From: Primorskyibacter aestuariivivens | Lineage (GTDB): Bacteria > Pseudomonadota > Alphaproteobacteria > Rhodobacterales > Rhodobacteraceae | Assembly (NCBI RefSeq): GCF_028023675.1 | Contig: NZ_JAQIOZ010000030.1 | Location: forward strand, 1 to 32,254 | DNA: 32,254 nucleotides | Reading direction: 5' to 3' | Part shown: in pieces, positions 23,771 to 32,137 of the stretch | Layout of the letters: every line of letters begins with the position of its first letter | Position numbering within the stretch: position 1 is the first letter of the stretch | Notes under the pieces: model-generated | Seen by the model: the letters and a program-made list of their open reading frames with translations, nothing else | Told to the model about the DNA's origin: nothing | The model's database searches: none | Program-made: the position numbers and the translations under genes

Positions 23771-24166
23771 ATGCCATTGCCGCTGCTTCTGATGCTGGTG
23801 ATCGGCGGGATTGCGGGGATTGCCGTGATCCTGCATCTGCTTGGTCTGTCCCGTCCCCTCGCCTTTCCCGACGAGAATGCGGCGCGCGCCGCATGGCTCA
23901 ATGAATTTCCCGATGCGCCGCCCAGCCGCGTCGTGCTCAGCCATGACCACCACGCCGCATTGATCGAAACCTCTGAGCGCGAAGGCATTGTCTGGCCCAT
24001 GGGCGCAGACAGCACGGCGAGATACCTGGACGGGGCGCGGATCGACCGGACACAGGAGGGTCTCGTGATCCGTCTGCCCGATTACACGGCCCCGCGCATC
24101 CGGTTGCGGCTGGCCCCGGAAGAGGCCGACCTCTGGGCCCGTGACATCAAGGAGCACAGTTCATGA
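23771..24166 (+). CDS. Small membrane-anchored protein of unknown function
   Basis: 131 residues. An N-terminal hydrophobic helix (about residues 3-25, rich in Leu/Ile/Gly) anchors the protein; the rest is a soluble domain with alternating strands (R-V-V-L-S-H-D-H-H-A-A-L-I-E, then G-L-V-I-R-L-P-D-Y-T-A-P-R-I-R-L-R-L). I do not recognise the family. GGGAGG lies six bases before the ATG. The stop overlaps the fatty acid hydroxylase gene by four bases (ATGA), so the two are translated together and the protein probably works with, or on the same membrane substrate as, that enzyme. The H-D-H-H cluster at about 58-61 could bind metal, but this is speculation. Confidence 0.75.
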   Translation: MPLPLLLMLVIGGIAGIAVILHLLGLSRPLAFPDENAARAAWLNEFPDAPPSRVVLSHDHHAALIETSEREGIVWPMGADSTARYLDGARIDRTQEGLVIRLPDYTAPRIRLRLAPEEADLWARDIKEHSS

Positions 24167-25089
24167 CCGCCAATGTCAGCTTCCCGGATGTGGTACAGCT
24201 TGCCGTGCCGCTCTTTATCGCGGCAATCCTGATCGAACTGACCTGGATTGTCGTGAAGGGACGCGGCGGGCGGTATGAAACGCGCGATGCGCTTACCTCG
24301 CTGATCATGGGGGCGGGCAACGTGGCCTCGGGCATCCTGCTGGGGTTCGTCGCCTACGGGTTCTTCATGTTTCTCTGGGCGCTGACACCGCTGGATCTGG
24401 GCGTTTCCTGGTGGGTGATTCTCCTGTGCTTCGTGCTGGATGATCTGCGCTACTACTGGGTGCACCGGTTCGGGCATCGCATCCGCTGGGTCTGGGCCAG
24501 CCACGTGAATCACCATTCCAGCCAGCACTATAACCTGACCACTGCCCTACGACAGACCTGGACAGGCACCTTTACCTTCATGATGGTTGTGCGCGCGCCG
24601 CTGATCCTTTTGGGATTTCACCCGGCGATGGTGCTGTTCGTGGGCGGTCTGAACCTGATCTACCAGTTCTGGATTCACACCGAGGCGATTGGCCGGATGC
24701 CCCGCTGGTTCGAGGCGGTGATGAACACGCCGTCCCATCACCGGGTCCATCACGGGCGCAATCCGCGCTATCTCGATGCCAACTATGCCGGGGTTTTTAT
24801 CATTTGGGACAAGATGTTCGGCACCTTTGTGCCCGAATTGGAGAGCGAAAAGCCCGATTACGGGCTGGTTCATAACCTTGGCACATTCAACCCGATCCGC
24901 GTGGCGTTTCATGAGTGGGTTGGCATTTTCCGCGACATGACCCAACCGGGGCTGTCATGGCGCGAACGCCTGATGTATGCCGTGGCACCGCCGGGCTGGA
25001 GCCATGATGGATCGCGGCTCACCTCGGAAGGGATCAAAAGCCGGCATCTCGACCATCATCCGCAGGACAAGGGAACCCCTGGTTTCTGA
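24163..25089 (+). CDS. Sterol desaturase/fatty acid hydroxylase family membrane di-iron enzyme
   Basis: 308 residues. Three hydrophobic stretches lie in the first 100 residues. The histidine motifs of the family are complete: H-R-F-G-H (101-105), H-V-N-H-H (114-118), and H-H-R-V-H-H further on. They hold two irons in the membrane active site. Related bacterial enzymes hydroxylate or desaturate fatty acids, carotenoids or sphingolipid-like bases; the substrate cannot be read here. It is coupled by a four-base overlap to the small membrane protein upstream. The hydrophilic C-terminus from about residue 285 is unremarkable. The gene is intact and lies just beyond the decayed region. Confidence 0.92.
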   Translation: MTANVSFPDVVQLAVPLFIAAILIELTWIVVKGRGGRYETRDALTSLIMGAGNVASGILLGFVAYGFFMFLWALTPLDLGVSWWVILLCFVLDDLRYYWVHRFGHRIRWVWASHVNHHSSQHYNLTTALRQTWTGTFTFMMVVRAPLILLGFHPAMVLFVGGLNLIYQFWIHTEAIGRMPRWFEAVMNTPSHHRVHHGRNPRYLDANYAGVFIIWDKMFGTFVPELESEKPDYGLVHNLGTFNPIRVAFHEWVGIFRDMTQPGLSWRERLMYAVAPPGWSHDGSRLTSEGIKSRHLDHHPQDKGTPGF

Positions 25090-25161
25090 TCCCGCGACCC
25101 TTCTCAGCGGCACAAAGCGCGCGGCTCTCCGCGCAATTGCCGCAGCGCAGAAAAACCGGAT

Positions 25162-25202
25162 GCAACCGCAGAAATTCGTGCTATGGTAGCGTTGCGTTTT
25201 TT
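25162..25202 (+). terminator. Possible rho-independent terminator after the hydroxylase gene
   Basis: GCAACCGC (25162-25169) can pair with GCGTTGC (25189-25195) with one bulged C, around a 19-base loop, and is followed by G and six T. The T-run supports termination; the stem is modest. The rest of 25090-25308 shows only another T-less hairpin (GCGCGG-CTCT-CCGCGC, 25119-25134) and presumably the promoter of the next gene. Confidence 0.35.
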
Positions 25203-25308
25203 GCGAGGGGCGATACATGCCCGGTGATACGAGAATACGGATAAGCCGCGTAGCCATATTGGCCGCGCCGGATGGCATGTCCCATCCTTCCCAAGCGGAG
25301 GGAGGGTC

Positions 25309-25650
25309 ATGATACATCCACTGGACAATGCCCTTGGGGGGTGGCGCTTGCTGCTGGCACTGGGGTCTTTGGCGACCGAGGCACATCACGTGATCGTCTA
25401 CCGGCTCTTGGGGCTCTCCGGTGGCTGGGTGGTGCCAACCGATGAGCCGCATCGCATGCTCGTGGAAAAACCGATTGCCTTGATGGAAGCCAACCGGGCC
25501 GCTGCTCAGGCCCTGCTTTCCGGTCAGGACGCCAACCAGGTGACCCATGCCTGGCTGACGCCCGTGACAGGCGCGGTGCAATCCAACCGTACCCGACTTG
25601 CGCAGAACGGCCCGGCCGTTTTCGGGGCGATGTACAAACCTTTCAGATAA
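25309..25650 (+). CDS. Small helical protein, unknown (phasin-like/'antifreeze-like' type of Rhodobacteraceae)
   Basis: 113 residues, mainly amphipathic helix: W-R-L-L-L-A-L-G-S-L-A-T-E-A-H-H-V-I-V-Y-R-L-L-G-L, then E-K-P-I-A-L-M-E-A-N-R-A-A-A-Q-A-L-L-S-G, and a basic end with S-N-R-T-R-L. No signal peptide or full membrane helix. The layout recalls small proteins in Rhodobacteraceae that are often labelled antifreeze or phasin-like, but I cannot confirm the family. GGAGGG lies next to the ATG, with short spacing. The gene is 16 bases from the next one, so they are probably co-transcribed. A role at polyhydroxyalkanoate granules is a guess from the helical, amphipathic character. Confidence 0.65.
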   Translation: MIHPLDNALGGWRLLLALGSLATEAHHVIVYRLLGLSGGWVVPTDEPHRMLVEKPIALMEANRAAAQALLSGQDANQVTHAWLTPVTGAVQSNRTRLAQNGPAVFGAMYKPFR

Positions 25651-25666
25651 GTCGTGGGAGCGCTTA

Positions 25667-26329
25667 ATGAACCTGATACTCAAACAAATCGAAATGTCCG
25701 CCGCCTGTGTGGCGCTGGCCAACAAGACGCTGGAAAACAATCTTCGCGTGGCCGAAGTTCTGATGTCGTCCGCGTTGCAGCAACATGCCGCGATGTTTGG
25801 TTACAAAACACCGTTCAAAGGGGCCAATGGCGCGGGCCTGTCCGGCCCAACCGCGCCCGCGTTCAAATCTGCGACGCGCGCGAAAACCGACACCAAGCCG
25901 AAGGTTGCCCCGGTGACCAAGGCGGCACCCAAGGCTGAAGAAAAGCCTTCGGACAAGGCAGTTGCGAAACCGGCGGCCAAGAAGGCGGCGAAACCCGCGG
26001 CCGAGGCCAAACCGGCACCCAAGCCGCAACCGGCAAAAGCCGTCGCAGCCAAGCCTGAGCCCAAAGCGGCGGCAGCCCCGGTCGCCAAGGCGGCACCCGC
26101 TGCAAAGCCCGTTGATGCAACCCCCAAACCCGCAGCGCCGCAAAAGGCGCCCGAGGTCAACGCGGTGAAAGCAGACGCCCCAGCCGCATCCAACCCGGCT
26201 GCAGCCGCGCCCAAACCCGCCGAGGCAAAAGCGCCGAAAACATCCGCCACGCCGACCTCGCGCCGGTCGCGCCGCAAGCGCACCCCCTCGGCCCCGCCGA
26301 CCATGCCCGAGCGCAAAGGCGACAAATAA
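25667..26329 (+). CDS. Helical N-terminus with long Ala/Lys/Pro-rich tail (phasin- or histone H1-like)
   Basis: 220 residues. The first 45 form an amphipathic helix region (I-E-M-S-A-A-C-V-A-L-A-N-K-T-L-E, then V-L-M-S-S-A-L-Q-Q-H-A). From about residue 65 the protein is a low-complexity tail of repeated K-P-A, A-K-P, P-K-A units, ending in the basic cluster S-R-R-S-R-R-K-R. Such tails occur in PhaF-like phasins that tie polyester granules to DNA, and in bacterial histone H1-like proteins. The ATG at 25667 (16 bases after the upstream stop, GGGAG nearby) is chosen over a frame opening at 25598 that overlaps the upstream gene. Followed by a strong terminator. Function is inferred only from composition and layout. 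Confidence 0.75.
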   Translation: MNLILKQIEMSAACVALANKTLENNLRVAEVLMSSALQQHAAMFGYKTPFKGANGAGLSGPTAPAFKSATRAKTDTKPKVAPVTKAAPKAEEKPSDKAVAKPAAKKAAKPAAEAKPAPKPQPAKAVAAKPEPKAAAAPVAKAAPAAKPVDATPKPAAPQKAPEVNAVKADAPAASNPAAAAPKPAEAKAPKTSATPTSRRSRRKRTPSAPPTMPERKGDK

Positions 26330-26340
26330 TCGAGCAGGAC

Positions 26341-26370
26341 GGGCGGTTCTTCGGAGCCGCCCGCTTTCTT
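26341..26370 (+). terminator. Rho-independent terminator with UUCG tetraloop
   Basis: A 9-pair stem, GGGCGGTTC (26341-26349) with GAGCCGCCC (26354-26362), closes on the very stable loop TTCG; one pair is U-G. The T-rich CTTTCTTT follows. It lies 11 bases after the stop of the Ala/Lys/Pro-rich protein gene and separates that pair from tamA. The remaining bases up to 26479 hold no gene and should carry the tamA promoter, though no clear boxes are seen. Confidence 0.8.
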
Positions 26371-26479
26371 TGGGCCGGACTACGCTTATTCCCGACCGCC
26401 CAAGGTTTTCGCCGTGACGGGCTCGAACCTCTCTGATAGACATGAGGTCTAGGCAACTCTTGGTATATCTTGGGCTGGG

Positions 26480-28273
26480 ATGTATCTGCGCACACTTTTT
26501 CTTGTTATCGTATTGTCGTTCCCATGGCCGTCGCTGGCCTTGGACTCGGCTGAGCTGCGCGTCGATGGTGTCGCCGGGGACAGTACCCTGGAAACCGAGA
26601 TCCGGGCCGCATCCGTTCTGCTGAGCAGCACCTCAACTGCGCCCGAAGATATCCTTGCCCAGGCGCAGGGGGATTACACCCGCATCGTCGAAGTCCTGTA
26701 TGCCAATGGCCACTATTCCCCCGTCGTGAACATCCGGCTGGACGGGCGCGAAGCGGCGGGGTTCGACCCATTTGCGCCGGCGCCGGTCATCCGTACTGCG
26801 CGGGTGGTGGTCGATCCGGGGCCGCGTTTCACGTTCGGCACGGCCCGCATCGACCCGCGCGCACCCGGCTCAGAGCGCTATGACGGGTTTTCAAGCAACG
26901 CCCCGGCGCGCGCGGATGTGGTGCGCGACGCTGTGGCCGCAGCCATCACCGACTGGCGGCAGGCCGGGCATGCCAAGGCGAAGCTGGCCGATCAATCGGT
27001 TGTCGCGCGCCATGCCGAGGCGCAACTGGATGTCACGGTGGGGCTTGAGCCCGGCCCGAGGCTGCGTTTTGGACAGGTTGTGATCACCAGCGACAGCGGT
27101 GTGCGTGATGCTCGCATCCGCCAGATCGCGGGCATCCCAAGGGGCGAGACATTTGACCCCGATACGGTCGAAAAGGCCGCAACGCGGCTGCGCCGCACCG
27201 GGACGTTCCGGTCGGTCACCCTGACCGAGACGGACCGGATCGATGCCGCGGGCGAGATGGAGATGGAGATCTCCGTGGTGGATCAGAAGATCCGCCAGCT
27301 TGGGGCCGGTGCGGAACTGTCGAGCCTCGATGGGTTGACGCTGTCGGCGCATTGGCTGCATCGCAACCTGTTCGGCGGTGCGGAGCGGCTTCGGATCGAA
27401 ACGGAGATTGCCCAGATCACCGGCACCGCAGAAGAGACCGATGTTCGTCTGTCTTTTGGCTTTGAGAAACCCGCCGTCTACGGGCCAAACACGGATTTTA
27501 CGGGCGAGCTTGAGTTCGCCTATCTGGATGAGCCCGACTTTGTCGAACGCCGCGCCGGGCTGTCACTTGGGGTCTCACGCGAATTTTCAGACAAGCTGAC
27601 CGGCGAGATCGGCATTGGGCTTGCCTATTCCGAGATCACCGATCAGTTCCTTGACGGTGGCAACCGCCACCGGGAGATGATCCTAGTGACTTTGCCCACC
27701 GCGCTGACCTTTGACACGCGCAACTCGGCGCTGGATGCGACCAGTGGGTTTTACCTGCGGGCAGAGGCCACCCCGTTCTTTGAAACTGTCCGATCAGACC
27801 CCGGCGCGCGGTTCACGCTGGATGCTCGGGCCTATCGAGCCCTGGATGAAGAGGCGCGTATGGTGCTTGCCGGGCGGTTGCAACTGGGGTCGCTTGTCGG
27901 GCCGGAGGCACAGCATGCCCCGCCGGGATACCTGTTTTACTCCGGCGGCGGGGGTACGGTGCGTGGACAGCCCTATAATGCGCTGGATGCCGATTACGGT
28001 GACATGCGGTTGGGCGGGCGTAGTTTTGCGGGCTTGTCCGGGGAAATGCGGTTTGGCGTGACGGACACGATTGGCATTGTCGCCTTTGCCGATGCGGGTG
28101 CCGTGGCCACAGGGAGCTTCGGAGATGGCGACAGCAACTGGCACGGTGGCGGCGGTCTTGGCCTTCGCTACAAAACACCGGTGGGGCCGATCCGGCTCGA
28201 TATCGCGGCCCCTCTGACCGACAACACGAGCGACGGTGTTCAGTTTTATATTGGCATCGGGCAGGCATTCTGA
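26480..28273 (+). CDS. tamA: Outer-membrane translocation and assembly protein TamA (Omp85 family)
   Basis: 597 residues. A signal peptide (residues 1-20, ending S-L-A) is followed by POTRA-type repeats to about residue 270 (for example A-R-I-R-Q-I-A-G-I-P-R-G-E-T-F-D, then A-A-T-R-L-R-R-T-G-T-F-R-S-V). A 16-strand barrel domain follows, with the Omp85 lid motif V-R-G-Q-P (about 495) and a C-terminal strand ending in Phe, as expected for BamA-dependent insertion. It works in the outer membrane with TamB to assemble selected outer-membrane proteins. The stop shares one base with the tamB start (TGATG), so both are made together. The ATG has only a weak purine-rich ribosome site (GGGCTGGG). Confidence 0.95.
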   Translation: MYLRTLFLVIVLSFPWPSLALDSAELRVDGVAGDSTLETEIRAASVLLSSTSTAPEDILAQAQGDYTRIVEVLYANGHYSPVVNIRLDGREAAGFDPFAPAPVIRTARVVVDPGPRFTFGTARIDPRAPGSERYDGFSSNAPARADVVRDAVAAAITDWRQAGHAKAKLADQSVVARHAEAQLDVTVGLEPGPRLRFGQVVITSDSGVRDARIRQIAGIPRGETFDPDTVEKAATRLRRTGTFRSVTLTETDRIDAAGEMEMEISVVDQKIRQLGAGAELSSLDGLTLSAHWLHRNLFGGAERLRIETEIAQITGTAEETDVRLSFGFEKPAVYGPNTDFTGELEFAYLDEPDFVERRAGLSLGVSREFSDKLTGEIGIGLAYSEITDQFLDGGNRHREMILVTLPTALTFDTRNSALDATSGFYLRAEATPFFETVRSDPGARFTLDARAYRALDEEARMVLAGRLQLGSLVGPEAQHAPPGYLFYSGGGGTVRGQPYNALDADYGDMRLGGRSFAGLSGEMRFGVTDTIGIVAFADAGAVATGSFGDGDSNWHGGGGLGLRYKTPVGPIRLDIAAPLTDNTSDGVQFYIGIGQAF

Positions 28274-31200
28274 TGCGACTGTTCCCCGCCCTTTTACTTG
28301 CCGTGATGCTCTGGCCGATACATCTCGTGGCGCAAAGCGCAGAAGACGATCGCGGCTATATACAGGGGTTGTTAGAGGATAACCTGTCCGGCCCCGGTCA
28401 GACCGTCCGGCTGGAGGGGTTCGAGGGCGCGCTCAGCTCGCGGGCGACGGTGGACAAGATCACCATCGCCGACGATGCGGGAACCTGGCTGAGCATGAGC
28501 GATGTGGCGTTGACGTGGTCGCGTTCGGCGCTGTTGCGCGGCGCGGTCGAGATCGACGAGATTTCCGTCAAACGCATCGACATTCCCCGCCCGCCGAACA
28601 GCAGCTCCGATGATGACACCGACCTGCCCGCGCCCGAAGCGTCCGGACCTTTCATGTTGCCGGAACTGCCGGTGTCGCTGCGGCTTGCCAAACTGGACCT
28701 TGCCCGCGTCCGGCTGGGCAAGGCGTTTCTGGGCGAGACGGTGGAACTGGCCATTACCGGCTCTGCCGAACTGGTGGCGGGCTCGGGCACTGCCGATCTG
28801 GAGATCAAACGACTCGACCGGGCCGGGGCGCTCACGCTTGAAGGCGCATTTCGCAACTATACCCGCGATCTTGAACTGTCTCTTGACCTGAGAGAGCCGC
28901 AAAGCGGGATCGCCGCGCGGCTGCTTTCACTGCCCGGCGCGCCCTCGGTCGCGCTGATTGTCCAGGGCGAGGGCCCGCTGGATGATTTCGCCGCCACGCT
29001 GGACCTGTCAACCGATGGTCAAACGCGGCTGGCAGGGCAACTGGACCTGACCGGCACGGACGGGAACGGCACCCGGTTCGAGGCCGATCTTGGCGGCGAT
29101 ATCGCCCCGCTTGTGGCTCCGGACTACCGCGCGTTTCTTGGATCAGACGTCCGGTTGTCGGCACGCGGCGCGCGCAGCGGCGAAGGCGTGCTGGAGTTGG
29201 AACGGCTGCGTGTCGTAGCAGCCGCGCTTGAACTGGAAGGCAACGCAGTTTTGCAGGCGGATTACTGGCCTGAAACCGTGAGCCTCTCCGGCGCGATTAC
29301 CCCGTCCGAGGGCGACCGGGTGATCCTGCCCCTTCCCGGGGAGCCGGTTTCGATCCGCTCCGCCGACCTGACTGTGAGCTTTGATGCGGCGCAAAGCGAT
29401 CTCTGGACGCTCACCACCCGGCTGCGCGCGCCGGAACGCGGCGACGATGCGGCAGAGCGCGTAGAACTGACCGGCCGGGGAACGCTGTCGCCCGAGCAAG
29501 ACGCGATGTCGGGAACCGTCGGTTTTGCCGCCACCGGGCTTCGCCTGTCCGATGCCGCCCTGTCGCGCGCCGTGGGCACGAGCATCGAAGGCGGGTTTGA
29601 CGGGCAATGGCAGCGCGGCACGCCGGTCGAGTTGCGGAACCTGTCTCTGGCAGGGGCGGATTTCGGTCTGAGCGGGACCATGTCGATCCGGGGTCTCGAC
29701 GGGGCCTTTGACCTTGTGCTGCGTCCCGATATCAAACTTCGTGCCGAGGATCTTGGCCGGTTTTCCGGGCTGGCGGGCGTGGCGCTTGAGGGCGCGGCAG
29801 ACCTGACTGTAGCGGGCCAGATTTCGCCGTTATCACAGATGTTCGACGTGAAACTGTCCGGGGAAACCCGGGATCTGGGCAGCGGTATCCCCCGGCTTGA
29901 CCCGCTGATTGGCGGGCGCGGAACGCTTTCGGCGGCCATTCTGCGTGATCAATCCGGCCTGCGGTTGTCGCCGCTGCGCATTGCGACGGAACAGGCGCGC
30001 ATCGAGGCCACCGGCGATCTGAAAACCGGCGCGTCGCGCGTGGTGGCTGAGGTTGAGGTGTTTGACCTCGCCCTTGTGGATCCCGGCCTTCGCGGCAATG
30101 GTCGCGTCACGCTGGACGCCACACAAACCGGCGACCAATGGCAGGTCAGCGCAGACGGGACGTTGCCCGGCGAAACGAACGCCACCTATCGCGGCACGGT
30201 TCAATCCGGGGATCAGGGCGCGCTTACATTGGCCGGGCGCGGGACGGTAGAGGTCGGGCAACTGGCGGTCTTTTCCGGGCTTCTGGGCCAGCCGCTCTCT
30301 GGCGGCGCGCGCTTTGACGCTACGGGCAGCACCGACCTGTCAGATCAGAGCTTTTCGATCGAGGCGACGGGGCAAACCCGGAGTTTGACGGTTGGGATCA
30401 CGACGCTGGACCCGCTGTTGTCCGGCACCGTGGACATGGCGCTATCGGCAAGCGGGGACGCCACGGGGCGTGTCTCCCTCTCGGAAGCGACAGTGAATGG
30501 CCCGGGGCTGGCTGCAAACCTGGCCGGGACCATTGCGCCGTCAGGAGCAAGTGATCTGCAATACCGCGTTTCTCTGCCGGATCTGAACCGGGTGGTTTCG
30601 GACCTGAGCGGCCCTGCGACCCTTCAAGGCACTGCGCACCGGGAAGATGGCGGAGCATGGCGGGTGTCGGCGCAGGGACAGGGGCCGGGCGGTCTTACCC
30701 TGACGACCGATGGCACAGTGGCTGCGGACGGTCAGCGACTGGACCTTGTGGCACGGGGCAACGCGCCGTTGAGCCTTGCCAACCCTTATCTGAGTGGTCA
30801 GAGCCTGACGGGTCGGGTGGGGTTTGACCTTGCCGTGAACGGCCCCCCGGCCCTGTCCTCGCTCAGGGGGCGGTTGCAGAGCGCGGACGGACGGTTGTTC
30901 ATCCCAGATCGTGGTCTGAGCCTGTCCCCCCTGCGCGGCGAGGTGGTGTTGACCAACGGGGCCGCGACCGTGGCTTTGACCGGGGATCTCTCCAGTGGCG
31001 GACGCCTGCGCCTGACCGGGCCGGTGCAACTGAATCCGCCCTATTCCAGCGATCTGGTCGCGCAGCTGACCGATGTTACCATTCGCGAAGATGATTTCCT
31101 GACCGCTGCACTGGACGGACGGCTGACGCTTCGTGGCCCGCTGACGGGACGCGCGCGGATCGCAGGCGATATACTGGTCTCACGGCTGGATATGCGTATT

Positions 31201-32025
31201 CCCGATATCGGGCCAAGCTACGCCGCGCTGGACGGTCTGAAGCATCAGGACCTGCCGCCCGATGTCCGGCGCACGCTTGAATATGCGGATCTGCTGGGCC
31301 ACGCGCAAACGCAAGCCAGCTCAACCGCGGTTTTCCCGATTGATATCACCGTTCAAGCCCCTTCGCGACTTTTCATTCGGGGGCGCGGGCTGGATGCGGA
31401 AATGGGCGGTCGCCTGCGCCTGACCGGAACAACCGCGAACGTGGTACCGCAAGGCCAGTTTGACCTGATCCGCGGGCGTCTTGATCTGTTGGGGCGGCGT
31501 TTGACTCTGACGCGCGGTGCGCTGAGCCTGCGCGGCAGCTTCGATCCCGTGATTGATTTTGCCGCCACAAGCATGGTGGAAGGGACAGATATCTCGCTTG
31601 GCTTGGCGGGCGTGGCCTCGGCACCGGATCTCACGGTCACCGCCTCCCCCGACCTGCCGCAGGACGAGGCGCTGTCGCTGTTCCTGTTTGGCAGGGATCC
31701 CACCCAGATTTCCGCCCTTCAGGCCGTGCAACTCGCAGCCGCGATCCGCACGCTGTCGGGCCGCGGTGGGCTGGGGCTTTCGGAACGGCTGAGACAGGGG
31801 CTTGGCGTCGACAATCTCGATGTCGGAACCGATGCGGAGGGCAATTCTCAAGCTCAGATCGGCAAATATATCTCTGATCGGATCTACACCGATGTCACAT
31901 TGAGCAGTACCGGGAACAGAGAAATCCGGCTCAATATCGACGTGTCGCCCAACGTCACGGTGCGCGGGCGGGCCTCCTCGGAGGGCGAAACCGGGATTGG
32001 CGTGTTTTTTGAGCGGGATTACTGA
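28273..32025 (+). CDS. tamB: Translocation and assembly module protein TamB (AsmA-like/DUF490)
   Basis: 1250 residues. An N-terminal hydrophobic segment (residues 2-20) acts as signal or anchor in the inner membrane. A very long, repetitive beta-rich region follows, with many L-x-G-x-L-x-L repeats. The C-terminal TamB domain is at about 950-1250, with G-Q-F-D-L-I-R-G-R-L-D-L-L-G-R-R-L-T-L, then D-E-A-L-S-L-F-L-F-G-R and the end G-I-G-V-F-F-E-R-D-Y. TamB spans the periplasm like a hydrophobic groove, partners TamA and is implicated in lipid transport. The A-S-x-P-D-L-T-V segment near 1120 is typical. The gene is complete and directly coupled to tamA. About 110 bases downstream begins an insertion sequence, which does not touch the coding region. 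Confidence 0.95.
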   Translation: MRLFPALLLAVMLWPIHLVAQSAEDDRGYIQGLLEDNLSGPGQTVRLEGFEGALSSRATVDKITIADDAGTWLSMSDVALTWSRSALLRGAVEIDEISVKRIDIPRPPNSSSDDDTDLPAPEASGPFMLPELPVSLRLAKLDLARVRLGKAFLGETVELAITGSAELVAGSGTADLEIKRLDRAGALTLEGAFRNYTRDLELSLDLREPQSGIAARLLSLPGAPSVALIVQGEGPLDDFAATLDLSTDGQTRLAGQLDLTGTDGNGTRFEADLGGDIAPLVAPDYRAFLGSDVRLSARGARSGEGVLELERLRVVAAALELEGNAVLQADYWPETVSLSGAITPSEGDRVILPLPGEPVSIRSADLTVSFDAAQSDLWTLTTRLRAPERGDDAAERVELTGRGTLSPEQDAMSGTVGFAATGLRLSDAALSRAVGTSIEGGFDGQWQRGTPVELRNLSLAGADFGLSGTMSIRGLDGAFDLVLRPDIKLRAEDLGRFSGLAGVALEGAADLTVAGQISPLSQMFDVKLSGETRDLGSGIPRLDPLIGGRGTLSAAILRDQSGLRLSPLRIATEQARIEATGDLKTGASRVVAEVEVFDLALVDPGLRGNGRVTLDATQTGDQWQVSADGTLPGETNATYRGTVQSGDQGALTLAGRGTVEVGQLAVFSGLLGQPLSGGARFDATGSTDLSDQSFSIEATGQTRSLTVGITTLDPLLSGTVDMALSASGDATGRVSLSEATVNGPGLAANLAGTIAPSGASDLQYRVSLPDLNRVVSDLSGPATLQGTAHREDGGAWRVSAQGQGPGGLTLTTDGTVAADGQRLDLVARGNAPLSLANPYLSGQSLTGRVGFDLAVNGPPALSSLRGRLQSADGRLFIPDRGLSLSPLRGEVVLTNGAATVALTGDLSSGGRLRLTGPVQLNPPYSSDLVAQLTDVTIREDDFLTAALDGRLTLRGPLTGRARIAGDILVSRLDMRIPDIGPSYAALDGLKHQDLPPDVRRTLEYADLLGHAQTQASSTAVFPIDITVQAPSRLFIRGRGLDAEMGGRLRLTGTTANVVPQGQFDLIRGRLDLLGRRLTLTRGALSLRGSFDPVIDFAATSMVEGTDISLGLAGVASAPDLTVTASPDLPQDEALSLFLFGRDPTQISALQAVQLAAAIRTLSGRGGLGLSERLRQGLGVDNLDVGTDAEGNSQAQIGKYISDRIYTDVTLSSTGNREIRLNIDVSPNVTVRGRASSEGETGIGVFFERDY

Positions 32026-32137
32026 ACGCCATTCATATCAGCGCCCTTCACCTGTCCGCCGCCTATAGGCCCGCATTCCCGCAGGCTCAGGTTTCCCGCA
32101 ACAGTATTTCAAACGGCGAAACCGAATAAATGCCCAG

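Noticed and set aside
22611-23894. Minus-strand frame of 427 codons opposite uxuB
   Set aside because: UxuB on the plus strand has full family motifs; the antisense frame has none.
25942-26240. Repetitive GC-rich tract considered as a DNA repeat array or CRISPR
   Set aside because: The repetition follows the K-P-A type protein repeats, with irregular unit length and no conserved repeat/spacer structure.
25664-26443. Minus-strand frame of 259 codons with Gly/Arg/Cys repeats
   Set aside because: It is the complement of the repetitive Ala/Lys/Pro codons of the plus-strand gene, whose start, ribosome site and terminator are all in place.
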